Shown here: one piece after another, positions 25,401 through 34,770 of the stretch
Numbering within the stretch: position 1 is the first letter of the stretch
How the letters are laid out: the number at the start of each line of letters is the position of its first letter
Origin: Cardinalis cardinalis
Lineage: Eukaryota > Chordata > Aves > Passeriformes > Cardinalidae
Direction of reading: 5' to 3'
DNA: 64,000 nucleotides
Assembly: GCA_014549065.1 (NCBI GenBank)
Contig: JACDOX010000058.1
Location: 2,799,862 to 2,863,861 of the forward strand
Position numbers and translations under genes: made by a program
Notes under the pieces: generated by a model
Databases searched by the model: none
Told to the model about the DNA's origin: nothing
The model's input: only the letters and a program-made list of their open reading frames with translations

Positions 25401-28392
25401 ACCGCGTGAGCCCCCAGAGGTGGGGCTGGAACCCGTGGGGTTCACTGCACCGCGCACCGGAGCTCAGACACGCTGCTGTCCTTGCAGCACAACTGCAAAC
25501 CTGACAGGACATCCACTGCATTCCTTCTCTTCCTGGCAGACTGCAGTCTTCCAGAGTATTTTTTCTAGCTCTTACTGTTGTACACAATGGCCTCTGCTTT
25601 TACCTCATGCTTTCTGGGAATTGGTGGAGCTGTCACAGGTGATTTGAAGACTTTTCTGGCAATCAGCCTGCAATTACACTTTCTTTTTTTTCATCCCACT
25701 GCTCATGTCATTNTTCTCTTGTGACATCTCAGGTGTAAGCATACAAAGAGATGTTTTTGAAGAATATGGCATGCACAAAGTAACTTGGACAAGTTACATG
25801 TGGATTGTGTAAGTGGCCTATCTTCACAACCCTTNTTGAACAGGTGATTTTCAGGGTGAGCATGTGAAGAGGTTGAGAGTTTGCTCCTGTAGCAACTGTG
25901 GATGCATAGAGGATTGAGTNATGCAGCCTCCAATAGTACAGGCAATAAAGAGTTATAAACTCTGAACTCTCCAAACCCCCCCACTTCTCCCTCAGTGCTC
26001 TCCTCTCCACTGTGCTGTGGTATGGAAACAGCAGCATCTATTTCTGCTGCACNGGTCCGGGGTCCATCCCACTTGGAGCACACAGATTTGATCTAGCCTA
26101 CAGGACAGTTTATGCCTTGCGCTGGGATAGGCAAGTGGGACAGCTATTAAATACCTCTTAATTCCTTGCATTTCTGGTTGCTTTGGCCCATTAGACACTT
26201 CCATGTTCCCATGGACAGAGGAAGTTGCCACAACAGGAATTTAACCTGTGGTGGTGGAAACAGCTGGTCAAAGCAGTGTGTGAGATCAGCGCCTCTGTCT
26301 TCTCGGAGCACCACCATGTTTTACCATAGCTGAGATGCTGAGCAGGTGGAGGTGAGGGGTAAAACTTTTTCAGAATGAGTGAAAGCCCATCTTAAAGAGA
26401 ACAATGGACAAAGGGACACAAGAGATGTAGCACAGGGAAAAAAAATTACAGCAGCAAAAGTCAGAGGCTTGTTTGTTATAAGCTTAGAGTTTAAACAGCA
26501 AAGTTCTGCCTATGGCTGTGGTCATAAGCTTGGGATCATGTCATAGACATTAGATGGGTGAAGAAAAACTGACAGCAGGACAGACCTTCCTCTGGCATAT
26601 TAGGTAAGCATTTTTCATGCTTGGCTACAAGGGATGCCTGAGAAGTACCAGGGTAGTTCATACACTCAGCCAGCTTGGTCTTTAATTGCCCTGATGACTG
26701 GAAGCTGGAACAACCAGTGCCATTAAGGGCTACTTGTAACTGTCCTGGATGAGATCAGCTCTGAAAGGACCTGAAATTAATCTTATAGGATCATATCACA
26801 TAGTCTTAAAAATGCATTTGATGACCTGCAGTGCATATGAGCTAGTAATTGGGTGGTGATTTACACTCAATACTCCTTCTGCCAACCATGGATCTTGGGG
26901 ATGGTGATCTAAAGTAGTAGATTGAGCTGTGCCAATAAACTGCTGGTCTCATCTTGTGTCATGATGTCAACCAGGAAAAATAGGACTGGTAATGACTAAA
27001 TCCTGATTTTCTCAGTACTGCACTTACAAAGAATAACAATATCTACCCTTCAAATGCTCCCTATACAAGGTAGACCACGGAAGCCAGCTGGAGTCCCAGA
27101 TACTCTGTGTTGCCATGAGATCCCCTCATTAGCCTTGTGACTTGTTAAACACAATTCTGTCAAACTTTGTTCTCCAGCCTGCCATTACTTAGATACTAAC
27201 TAAACCAACATCCACTAGCTCCCTTGGGGATCATTACATCTCTCTGCATATATGCTGTGGCAGCAAAAATTTAAGCTTGGATTTTAATCATAAAGAAATT
27301 AATTTCCTGATTAAAAATGGTCCTTTAAGCAACATGCATTTGAATAATCCATCATAAAAACAAATGAGTCTGTAGCAGTGCTCTTGACTTGATAATATTT
27401 TTTCTGCTTTAAATTTAAATCAGCTGCATTTTTTTCCTCTCAGTCTGTAGCCTATAGAAAAATACAATGAATTACTAAAAAGAAAGCAATAGTTTGAAAC
27501 TGCAATAGCCATGGTGTGGAATATATATTTTAGATCTGTCACTGCAAGATAGATTTGTATGTCATGGACCTAATAAGATATCCTTCAGGCAACTCCACTG
27601 ATATTAGTTGTCTTACAGAAAAAGTAAGTTAATGCAGAAAATTTGGTGTCGGATATTTGCAAAGTGTTTTGAAGATAAAAGACCTGTACATGCCAGAGTT
27701 GATGCAGTTATTGTTAAAATCAATAGCAAAGGTCCTGTTTAATTCAACAAGAGCTACTGGATCCGGTCTGATGAATGTAGCAGAGATGTATTTACAAATA
27801 AACATTTGAAAATAATGGCAGTTTGGTAATTTTAAATATTGTATATCTCTCCCTATCTGTAGATGCAAAGCAGATCATTAACAGTTCACAATAAGCGCCT
27901 ACTTTTAAACAAGTCCCTCAGTTTNTGTCTGTTAGCTGTTTTCATTGTGTGATGAGCACAAGAAATAACACAAGATTTGTGTAGCTGAGGAAAGATGCAA
28001 AAAGATACCTCTAACTTATATGAAAATGTGACACTGTTCCTGAAACTAAAGAAATGAAAATTTAAATCTCCTTGCTTCTCCATTTCCCCCCATTACAGTT
28101 ACAGTTTACTAGATGTTTGTACAGTCTGCAATATTTCACATCTTTTATGCCCAGCCCATGCCACAAGCCCTCCAAGTCTCCACTGATAAAAAATCAGCCT
28201 TTATCAGTACTGGTCTCAGCATTAGCAACCTGATAATTCCTCACCTTTTGGTCCAGGTAAAATTGTGTGTGTTGAGCAGACATCTGTTGTAGGTCGGTTA
28301 TCAACATCAAAACCAAAAATCTGAACTTGNAAGATAAAAAGCACTACAAGGGTCCCATATGTCGTTAGCTGTTGTTCTTTCTTGCTGCTCAT
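10108..28392 (-). CDS. COLEC10: COLEC10, collectin liver 1 (CL-L1), six coding exons
   Basis: COLEC10 is a secreted soluble pattern-recognition collectin that binds sugars on microbes and activates the lectin complement pathway through MASPs, often in heteromers with COLEC11. Exons 28392-28245, 15973-15902, 14552-14481, 12423-12370, 11420-11325 and 10499-10108 join to 834 nt, giving 277 aa, the length I recall for human COLEC10. Residues 1-27 form a signal peptide. Cys39 lies in the N-terminal segment. Residues 47-118 are 24 unbroken Gly-X-Y triplets. Residues 119-150 form the neck, with Cys119 and Cys121. The C-type lectin domain runs to residue 277 with Cys176, Cys248, Cys262, Cys270 and the WND motif at 257-259. 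The Ca/sugar motif is EPH (238-240). Endings such as GHEDCVEML and YFVCEF fit COLEC10 rather than COLEC11 or MBL. All introns are phase 1 with GT-AG ends. Two codons contain N: residue 22 (TTN) and residue 202 (AGN). Confidence 0.97.
10500..11324 (-). other. COLEC10: COLEC10 intron 5
   Basis: 825-bp phase-1 intron with a gtaagg donor and a CTTCAAAG acceptor preceded by a pyrimidine-rich run. I see no repeat or RNA gene in it. Confidence 0.85.
11325..11420 (-). CDS. COLEC10: COLEC10 coding exon 5: neck / coiled-coil
   Basis: 96 nt coding for Gly116-Asn147. It starts with the last triplet GTV and the Cys-Asp-Cys segment (Cys119, Cys121). The following helix has hydrophobic residues spaced for a short trimeric coiled coil (Leu136, Ile140, Leu143 region). 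The acceptor is GCATCAG and the donor is GAATG followed by gtaagg, a strong consensus donor. Phase 1 on both sides. Confidence 0.95.
11466..11479. repeat. (TG)7 dinucleotide run
   Basis: Seven TG units in COLEC10 intron 4, about 45 bp upstream of exon 5. Confidence 0.85.
12213..12290. repeat. Imperfect triple repeat around TTCTCCTTGGGCCTCAA
   Basis: Three diverged copies of a 25-31 bp unit beginning TTCTCCTTGGGC or TTCCTTGGGC, starting near 12213, 12244 and 12269. They lie in intron 4, about 80-160 bp past the exon 4 donor. They read purine-rich on the gene strand. Confidence 0.75.
12370..12423 (-). CDS. COLEC10: COLEC10 coding exon 4: end of collagen region
   Basis: 54 nt coding for Gly98-Ala115, six Gly-X-Y triplets (GDKGAKGLPGVSGKKGRA). 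The acceptor is TTTATTCAG and the donor is GCAG followed by gtatgc. Phase 1 on both sides. The GLPG triplet could carry hydroxyproline. Confidence 0.95.
12424..14480 (-). other. COLEC10: COLEC10 intron 3
   Basis: 2,057-bp phase-1 intron containing one short CR1 3' end (14142-14232). Otherwise no feature is recognised; open frames at 12836-13163 and 13551-14094 look like chance. Confidence 0.85.
14142..14232 (-). mobile_element. CR1 3' end fragment, minus strand
   Basis: The plus strand reads CAGAATCATAGAATAGTTTGG and then the reversed CR1 tail with GGTCATCTAGTCCAACCCCC. About 90 bp remain, in COLEC10 intron 3 and in the same orientation as the gene. Confidence 0.93.
14481..14552 (-). CDS. 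COLEC10: COLEC10 coding exon 3: collagen-like with MASP-type motif
   Basis: 72 nt coding for Gly74-Lys97, eight Gly-X-Y triplets. It includes GDIGDQG and GKIGPIG. The G-K-X-G-P core (residues 89-93, Lys90) matches the established MASP-binding motif of collectins and ficolins, in which the lysine contacts the protease. The acceptor is GTCCTAG and the donor is AAAGG followed by gtaaga. Phase 1 on both sides. Confidence 0.95.
14553..15901 (-). other. COLEC10: COLEC10 intron 2
   Basis: 1,349-bp phase-1 intron with a gtattt donor and a CCTAG acceptor. I recognise no repeat or RNA gene in it. Confidence 0.85.
15902..15973 (-). CDS. COLEC10: COLEC10 coding exon 2: collagen-like
   Basis: 72 nt coding for Gly50-Lys73, eight Gly-X-Y triplets beginning GDEGEKGDRG and ending GPKGSK. 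The acceptor is TTTTTTGGAAG and the donor is AAAAG followed by gtattt. The exon is symmetrical (phase 1 on both sides), as expected of collectin collagen exons. It is too short and Gly-rich to be seen as an open-frame hit; I identified it from the repeated GGN spacing on the minus strand. Confidence 0.95.
17324..17738 (-). mobile_element. Solo ERVK-type LTR, minus strand
   Basis: About 415 bp bounded by TG and CA. Read on the minus strand it begins TGTCATATCCACATTTTCTG, has a middle with CTGATTGGCCAATGAG (seen here on the plus strand), then AATAAA at 17396-17391 followed by the R/U5-like part near GAGAACATGGAGTCAG. This matches an abundant songbird endogenous-retrovirus LTR as I remember it. 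I see no primer-binding site, polypurine tract or gag/pol beside it, so it looks like a solo LTR left by recombination. A clean target-site duplication was not found, so the 3' edge (near 17324) is approximate. It lies in COLEC10 intron 1 in the same orientation as the gene. Confidence 0.8.
18505..19176 (+). mobile_element. CR1 LINE 3' portion, plus strand
   Basis: About 670 bp of CR1, beginning with sequence that reads as DLGVLVDGRLHMSWQCALTGQKA and running through GVRPHLKCC-like and MEYLSYEEKLRDWVLFSL segments to a tail ending ACCATTCTATGATTTTATGAT. It is 5'-truncated and frameshifted. It lies antisense to COLEC10 in intron 1. Confidence 0.94.
19834..19870. repeat. CCTT-rich simple repeat
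   Basis: Pyrimidine tract built from CCTT and CTCC units, directly ahead of the 44-bp tandem duplication. Confidence 0.75.
19874..19959. repeat. Tandem duplication, two copies of a 44-bp unit
   Basis: Copy 1 at 19874-19917 and copy 2 at 19918-19959 share GTGAAAC, then TTAATCCTAAAAATAGAACC and CAGGAAAGAAAGT, with only one or two differences. The high identity suggests a recent duplication. Confidence 0.92.
20771..20805. repeat. Poly-T tract with ambiguous bases
   Basis: A run of about 19 T followed by mixed N and T and then AAGGGAAAAAAAA. The cluster of Ns (20790-20793) suggests the length of the homopolymer was not resolved. Confidence 0.8.
22055..22112. other. Two adjacent short hairpins
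   Basis: The first pairs AAGAATACCAC (22055-22065) with GTGGTGTTCTT (22069-22079) around an AAG loop: 11 bp with one G-T pair. The second pairs AAGGCAAG (22084-22091) with CTTGCCTT (22105-22112) around a 13-base loop, a perfect 8-bp stem. Only four bases separate them. No function is known to me. Confidence 0.6.
22888..23033 (+). mobile_element. SINE with tRNA-Ile-like head and CR1-like tail
   Basis: The left part (about 22888-22973) follows a tRNA-Ile: AGCTCAG as the D-arm, TGGCCAGAGTCTGGTGCTGA around the anticodon arm, GGTTCAGTCCC (22952-22962) as the B box / T-arm, and ATGGGCCA as the acceptor end. A short insertion of about 12 bases splits the D-arm. The right part (GATTCAATGATCC to AGTCTGTGAA) is a CR1-like 3' end, which would let the CR1 machinery copy it. 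This is the structure of the passerine TguSINE1 family as I remember it. It is not a working tRNA. Confidence 0.82.
24963..25011. repeat. T-rich / (TTTG) tract
   Basis: A run of about 15 T, then CCG, then GTTT units. Simple sequence in COLEC10 intron 1. Confidence 0.8.
28245..28392 (-). CDS. COLEC10: COLEC10 coding exon 1: signal peptide and N-terminal segment
   Basis: 148 nt coding for residues 1-49 plus the first base of Gly50. The ATG at 28392-28390 is the first in-frame start before a hydrophobic stretch (TLVVLFIL-VQIFG), a good signal peptide with cleavage probably near residue 27. After it come FDVDNRPTTDVCSTHT and the first collagen triplet GPK. Cys39 is in the position that links chains in collectins. 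The exon ends AAAAG followed by gtgagg. The very N-terminus differs from the human protein as I recall it, as signal peptides often do. One N at 28330 leaves residue 22 as Leu or Phe. Confidence 0.95.
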
Positions 28393-28560
28393 CCTTGCAG
28401 TTTCTCAGGAAATGCCTTTCGTTGTTACAGTCTTAAGAAATGCAGCTGACTCAAAAATAAATGCTTCACTAACTGGAGCAGTGGAAAGCTTGGGAGCTAC
28501 ATGCAAGAGCAGCTAAATAAAGTGAAGAAAGGAGTTTGACAATGCTGTAGTTATTTCTGT
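28393..28560 (-). promoter_or_regulatory. COLEC10: Candidate COLEC10 5' UTR and promoter
   Basis: Directly upstream of the COLEC10 ATG. On the minus strand there is a perfect AP-1 core TGAGTCA (28453-28447) extended to TGAGTCAGCTGCA, about 55 bp before the ATG, and a TTTATTTAG A/T-rich box further upstream in a position that could serve as a TATA element. The region is not CpG-rich. The transcription start site is not known, so the assignment is inferred from position. Confidence 0.35.
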
Positions 28561-31500
28561 CCTGCACATTATCCAGGATATTTATTTAACACTGACAGCT
28601 GTTTATTCCAATTTATCTCTTATCTGAGTGAGACATTTAGCTGCTTTTGCCATGGAAAATTTCTCCAACATATGGGAATATCTCTCTTGTAACTTTTTTG
28701 CCTCTCAGCACTGAATTTNCATGCCCAGGATTTCACTTACTCAAGGGACAAAAGACTTTGGTATTGTATCCAAGTGTGTACTAATTAGTTATAGGATACA
28801 TTTGGCTGCCTGTGTGCTGGAAGAGTAATGCAGACTGCATATAACAGGTAGAAATACTTTTCCATAAAAGCTTTNCACCAAGGAGACGGTTAGTGACAGC
28901 AGACAAGCTGCCAGTCCACTGTGGGTGGAAATCCCCCGTGCTCTATCTCACCTTTTGGGTGTCAGGTACCCACAAATGAAAAGTTGACATTATCCATGGG
29001 TGTTGTAGCCTGAAACACACAAATGATGTGTTTATGCTTACAGATGGCTCCACAGTGCTAGCCCCAAGCCCAGAGCATGTTGGTACACAGAGAACAGAAG
29101 GGACCAACTTCAGGACAGAAGACACAGAACAAGATGAGCTTGAATGACTGCATCACCTTCTCCCACATCACTCTTGCCACGCACTGGGAGAGGCCATATA
29201 TGGGGACAGAGTTGTAGCATAGATCCCAACAGAGTGTTATCTTTGGCTTGTCCAGGGGAAACTCCAGCTGGTTCGAATCCTGAGGTAACCTTCAGGTGTT
29301 CAGCTGGGTGCTGGGACCCTGAAACCAGTGTAGGAGGCCTCTTGGGTGGAGGAACAGGTTGCATGCATCCTTCCTTTTGGAAGGAGCTGTGACAGATACC
29401 TACCTGTGTGCAATCCCTTCTGGAAAAACCTCTGTCTTTCTCTTAAGGAAAGCAGAGTAACCAGGGATAAGAGGATCTTCAATGCAGCCTGGCAGAAAAG
29501 AAAGGGGAGATGGCTATTTGTAATATTTCCAGGAATTTTGTTAACTTCTGGTTTCTCACACAATGAGACAGCTACTAAAAAAGCTGAACTAGGCTTTTGA
29601 GCTATGTTGTGTGTGAGACGTTGTTTGCTTTCCATCTTAGGAAAAAATGTATTTCCTACATTAATAGCTTTTGAGAGGCTTTCCTCATTATTTTAGAGAG
29701 TATTTGGTTCCCTAGTCTTATGTTTCAGCCTTTGGGCATACAGAATAAGCAGCAGTACTTANGTAAAAGTGAATACTTTTACTTAAAGTCTAAGGAAAGG
29801 CTCTGACTTCAGGCTTTCATCTGTGATAAAATGTTGGCCAAAGTCCCAAGAAGGGTCAAGATACTCCTCTCCCTTTTCCTTTCTAGCCTGCTCACAGACT
29901 TTCCCCCTTTCCAAAACACTTTTTTTNCCTTGTTAAACTGTGTACAGTGCTCTTCAGAAATAAATAGAGGTCTCTGTCCTGAAGAATGTCATCTAATGTA
30001 CCCCCTCAAATGTGGCCTTGATAACGGGTACACACAGCTAGAGGGGNAGGAAACACAAAGCCAGGATTATAGTTGAGTAGAGTCACACCAGAAATAAACT
30101 TGTTCCTCTGTGATTTGCATTGGGCACTGTGCCTCTGCCTTGTACACTGTTAATCTGTTTTATTTAACTTTTTCTTCTCTTCACTTTCCATTTTGTGAGC
30201 AGAAGGTCAATGTAAGAGCAAGAATAGAGAGCGTAGGAGTGGGAAGCTGGTGTACTTAGGGCTGGAGGAGGCATTTTGGGAAATGTTGCCAAACTGACAT
30301 GAATGATGCTATCTGTTCCATGGTACTGAGAGACTTACAGTGACTTGTTCTTTATTTATCAGGGATAAAGGGGGGTAAAGTCTAAGTGAGAGAGGAAATA
30401 ATTTGTTTAACTACATCAGTTACTCTCTGGGACTAAGCAGGGAAAATTTTTCTGACAGTGGTGTGATCATTTACAAATGTTTTCAGTCCACTTTAGAAAA
30501 TAAATCAAGACTCTACTCTTCCCCAGCCCCCACCTCCCACCCCCACTCCACCTTCCCTGACAAGCCCCCTGAAAATACTGTGAGAAATTAGATTTAATGG
30601 ATCTGAAAACTTGGAAAATGAAAACGCTTACTCAAAATGTAGGAGATCCAGATTTTAATTATTTCTCTGCCTAGTTCAAACCAGTGCTTGCAGTAGAGCC
30701 TTAAGGTTATATTGCTTTATTACAAGGGTGTGTGCTAATCAGTTATGTCTTCCCATGTGTTGGACCAGGAATGCTGTCCTGGAGCTAGAAAACCTGCCTC
30801 AACAGGCAGTCCATCAAAACTGATGTACTACCACAAAAAGCTTGGGTTTTGGCAAATCAATATTTATCAAACCAGTTTCACTGAAAAATCCTCAAGCAGC
30901 TTCATTGCTGATGGAGATTTAATGAAGCAGGGTGCCTATTGTGCATGCTAATTCTCATTGAATCAGGCTTAAAGAAATGCCTGTAGGCAAGGAAGAAAAA
31001 CTAACAAGGCCACATCATCCACATATAAAAGTCACAAAACAAATGCTTCCAAGGGCATGAATGTTTTACAAGGAGACCCTGAAAAGGCACAAAAAATTAC
31101 CCAGAAAGATTCTGTTCTTTGAGATGAGCACTAGTCAGGCAACCTTTGTCTTGTGCATTGTCTATTTGGAGTCCAAGTAACTTCCTTGGAGATTTGCACG
31201 ACCTTCATTTGCTTACTCTTCAGATGTTAGTAGTTAAATGTAAACAGACTGTAAGGAGCACAGACAACATGCTGAAATACTGTTCATCAAAAGTGGCCAG
31301 ACCTATTTTCATCNTTTGTAGAATCACAGATCCTGTGTCTGGACTGCAGGTTAATACATCCTGCTTGTAACCATGGGCTGATTCAGCTACAGTGTTCAGC
31401 CACTNGCATCCTTTCTGACCCAAATTCAGCATCAAGGAGAACATTCCCCTTCTGTACCTGAATAAACTTGGGAGCACCTGAAGAAAAAAAAAAAAAGATG

Positions 31501-34500
31501 GAATATTTCTTTGCTTTGGGATCCTAGATGGTTTCTCTTCTTGTGTCAGGGGCCAGGATGATTTGGGGTGTTTCATTCTGTCACGCTGGATACATCAATC
31601 AAAGTGGCAAAGCTTAGAGTAAATGGAAAAGGAAGGGCAGAGTATCGTGGTTTGCAATATGTAGGGAAGAAAGTAATCCTAGGGCTATTTTGTAAAGTGC
31701 TGGTTTTGGATTTGACACCATGCAATGGCTNCTTGAGCCTGTAAACACAGTCTCCACCATTGTTTTTGTTCTAATTAAGATATAAACAATGACCAGATTC
31801 TGATATGCCTGAAAATACAACTGAAAANCCAACCAACCTGAGGGCAAAATTGTCCAAAATTTTATGGCTTATATGTTAAATAAAGGCAGCTTGTAGGACT
31901 CTAATGATTATAGATCACCCTCCAACACCTGGTTGGATGTTTGAGAGGCTTCATCAGCCTCAGCTGCGTGGAAGTTTATGCTCCACTATCAACAACAATC
32001 TCTCTGGTTTCCTGCTCATGAGTTTGGCCCTCTGTTGAGCTGGGTACCTTGAGGGATGGGTGGGAGCTTTTTCTGGTCAGACACAGGGATGGCACTCTTA
32101 GAGAACCTCAGGTCTGCACTAGAGCTTACAACCCCTTCTTGGGATGCTCCTACCTCCCCTTTCCCGCTCCTGTTCTCAGCTTTTAGCTCTAAACAGAAAA
32201 GCTGACCCAGGTCCCAGCTGTAGGTATCTGCTGCGAGGCAGGAGAACAGAAGAGCACTGAACTCTCCTAAGGAGCTCAGGTTGCAGACCCCAGATCCAGG
32301 GAGATGCNGGATGCTTTATGAGGTGCAGTACTGAGCCCTGGACCCCGTCTGGTAAACAAACCTCAATTGTGTGTGACTTCTGCTCACTCAGGTGAGCATC
32401 ACAACTGCATTACAATTTCTGTTTCTAACTTTTGCATTTAGCAAGAATGTCCTGGGTCACAGTGAGTGTTTTATAAGCACTTTTATTGTAAACACTTGGA
32501 TTGAGAATGCTTCTCTGTTAGCCTGCAAGCTTTCTGTTCTACTGAAGACACCTTTGACATAATGGCACAAGGCTTTCAGAGAGGCCTAAGAGATACTTAT
32601 TGCTATTGTTTTCAATGCAATCACTCAGAGAAGCTATCCAAAAATGTAAGGCATTCACATATGTAGTCAGAGATGTGATAGAAGTGAAATACTCACTGTG
32701 GCTTGTAATTGTGTTTATCTAAGTGCAGCCTCTTCCTGTGTAAGAACAGATTTTTGCAAACAAGAGGGCAATGATTCAGTTCCAGNGGAAGACTGACAAA
32801 ATAAACCCCAGCTTCCACTGACCTGATGCAGTGCTGAACAGTGTCCTACCCTGGGAAAATATTTCCTGCTTCATTTTCATAAATATTTATATAATTCCTT
32901 CTGGGAAACATGTCTTCTTCAGAAAACTAAACATGCTGCTCCCTGACATAAATTTAACTGTTTGTTTACACATGAGAGATTATGGGCATGTACCCAGCCT
33001 CAGATTTTTACATTCTTATCTCAGGCATTTCTGTCTTTTAGAGTTCTTTGCTCTCCTCCTAGCGATCACATTGGGTCTTGAGCTATGGAGCTCATTTCTG
33101 GCTCTGGAATTTGGTGCTCTTTGGAGAGTTATTATTTTGGGCTGCAGAAATAGGAACCAAATANAATGTTCTGCCTGGAATCACATTTCTTTGCTGCCTA
33201 GTTATACCCTTCCCATCCTGGTTTGAGGCTCCTTTCTTAAAAAAATAAAAATCATGTAAGCAATTAAACAGAGGATTGCATGGCTAATGAAAGTATNTCT
33301 ATTTAGGAACAGACTGGACACACAGCTGGGAACTGAAATAGCACTGGTGTGCAGTCTTTTGTGTTTGCTTTCTAAGTTTATAGTGTGGATTAGTGGCAAA
33401 GTGGTGCACAAGTTGCCCCAAGAGAATAGATATACTCCACAACATGACAAACTGAAAAACTGATTCTGCTCTCTAACACTTCTTCAGAGAGCAGAAAAGT
33501 GGCTGACATGGCAANACAAGCTGACAGAACCTTGTACAAAGCCTTGGATTAGGACAAAGCTGAGCTTTGCTTTCCAGGATGCTCTGAAACCCTTCAATGA
33601 AGTGATGAACTGCGTGGAGTGCTCTGGAAAAAGCAATGTGATGGGGCAGACATAGTCACAGGAGATGGCAGATGTCAGGCTTGTGTCCAGGAGAAAACCC
33701 TAAATTGACTAAGTGGTACACAGGTGATGTGCTGATCTGTGGATTTTATATGAAACCTGTTTATCCTGCAGAGCAACAGCAAAACTTCAAAGCTCAAGCT
33801 CTACCAGTCCTATTTGATCTCACTCTCCTGGTCCTAAAATTCAGCTGACGTGTCTTGCATTGCCCATGTTGTAGGTTAACCTTATAGGTTCTTATTATAC
33901 AGATCATCTAGATTTATAATTGTTTGATTTCTCTTTTTTTCTTCCTTTTCAGTTCAAACTCTGCTGCAAACTTTCTGAAGAGAGCTGAAGCCAAATAGCT
34001 TTTAGTTCTTCCTTCGGCAATTCGCAAAATAAATTCCAACAAACCAGGAGGCAGCTACCTGCCCAGCAAGATCCAGCTAAAAGGGAGGGCAAGGATCATG
34101 AGAGAGCAGGAAAACAGAGAAAGTTTGAAACCTCCCTCCAAGCCCAGAGGCTCCTGGCCTTGGTCATTGCCTGAACTCTGCTACCAAATGTGTCTCAAAA
34201 CATCTGTCCTGCCCAGGGAACTCTATCTATGTCCTAAGTTGTTCCCTGCTGTTTGGGGACGCACAGTGTTGTGCAATGTGTTGTAACATTGGTTTCATGT
34301 CTGTGTGGGTGTCTTTCTGGCAAGAAAAAGAAAGTTTTGAGCCTCATTCTCCCATCTTCCTAGTTATTGTCTGCCAGACTGTTTGCTAGTGTAAAGGAGG
34401 CAGGGTGATGGTCGTGGCTTATTTTCCACTTGACAGCATAACAAAACTAAAGGAAAAATACTCCTTCACTCAGTTCATACTCAGAAAGCTGTTTGTTTTG

Positions 34501-34675
34501 TTGTGGGTTTTTTCTGGTTTTTGTTTGTCTTTTTTTTTTTTAACCTGCTAATGAATTAAGTCTTTCTACAAGTTCAAGTTTTGTGTAATGAAGAAAGATT
34601 TTAAAATTATAAGGTTTTCTTACTCAGTGATGGTTACTGCTAGCACTTCTGGGGATTTTGACGTGTGATTTGGAA
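28561..34675. other. Sequence upstream of COLEC10, no gene recognised
   Basis: In other vertebrates TNFRSF11B lies head-to-head with COLEC10 on this side, but no cysteine-rich TNF-receptor exon is visible. Open frames up to 131 codons (for example 32831-33226 on the plus strand and 29300-29635 on the minus) show no domain. A strong splice-acceptor-like sequence ends at 33951. A perfect B-box-like GGTTCGAATCC at 29271-29281 stands alone, with no tRNA fold around it. Confidence 0.5.
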
Positions 34676-34770
34676 ACTGGAANGCTGGATTCCACTCCCC
34701 AGTTCAAACTGGAAGGTTGGATTCCACTCCCCANTTCAAACTGGAAGGCTGGATTCCACTCCCCAATTCG
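34676..34770. repeat. Minisatellite, three copies of a 32-bp unit
   Basis: Units at 34676-34707, 34708-34739 and 34740-34770 share ACTGGAAGGCTGGATTCCAC followed by TCCCCAGTTCAA. The copies differ at only a few positions, two of which are N, suggesting that the array was hard to resolve or is variable between the two haplotypes. Confidence 0.93.

Larger units (their letters stand above)
15974..28244 (-). other. COLEC10: COLEC10 intron 1
   Basis: 12,271-bp phase-1 intron from the signal-peptide exon to the first full collagen exon. It holds a GC-rich block (16880-17323), an LTR (17324-17738), a CR1 copy (18505-19176), a 44-bp tandem duplication (19874-19959), a tRNA-Ile/CR1 type SINE (22888-23033), two adjacent hairpins (22055-22112), T-rich tracts near 20771 and 24963, and a small CpG cluster near 25403-25472. 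The stretch 25473-28244 holds nothing that I recognise. Confidence 0.85.

Noticed and set aside
24927..25457. 176-codon minus-strand open frame
   Set aside because: Part of it runs through a poly-T tract (a Lys/Asn-rich stretch) and the rest has no recognised similarity or splice context.
29271..29281. Perfect RNA polymerase III B-box-like GGTTCGAATCC
   Set aside because: No A box at the right distance and the flanks do not fold into a tRNA cloverleaf or match a SINE head, so it is most likely chance.
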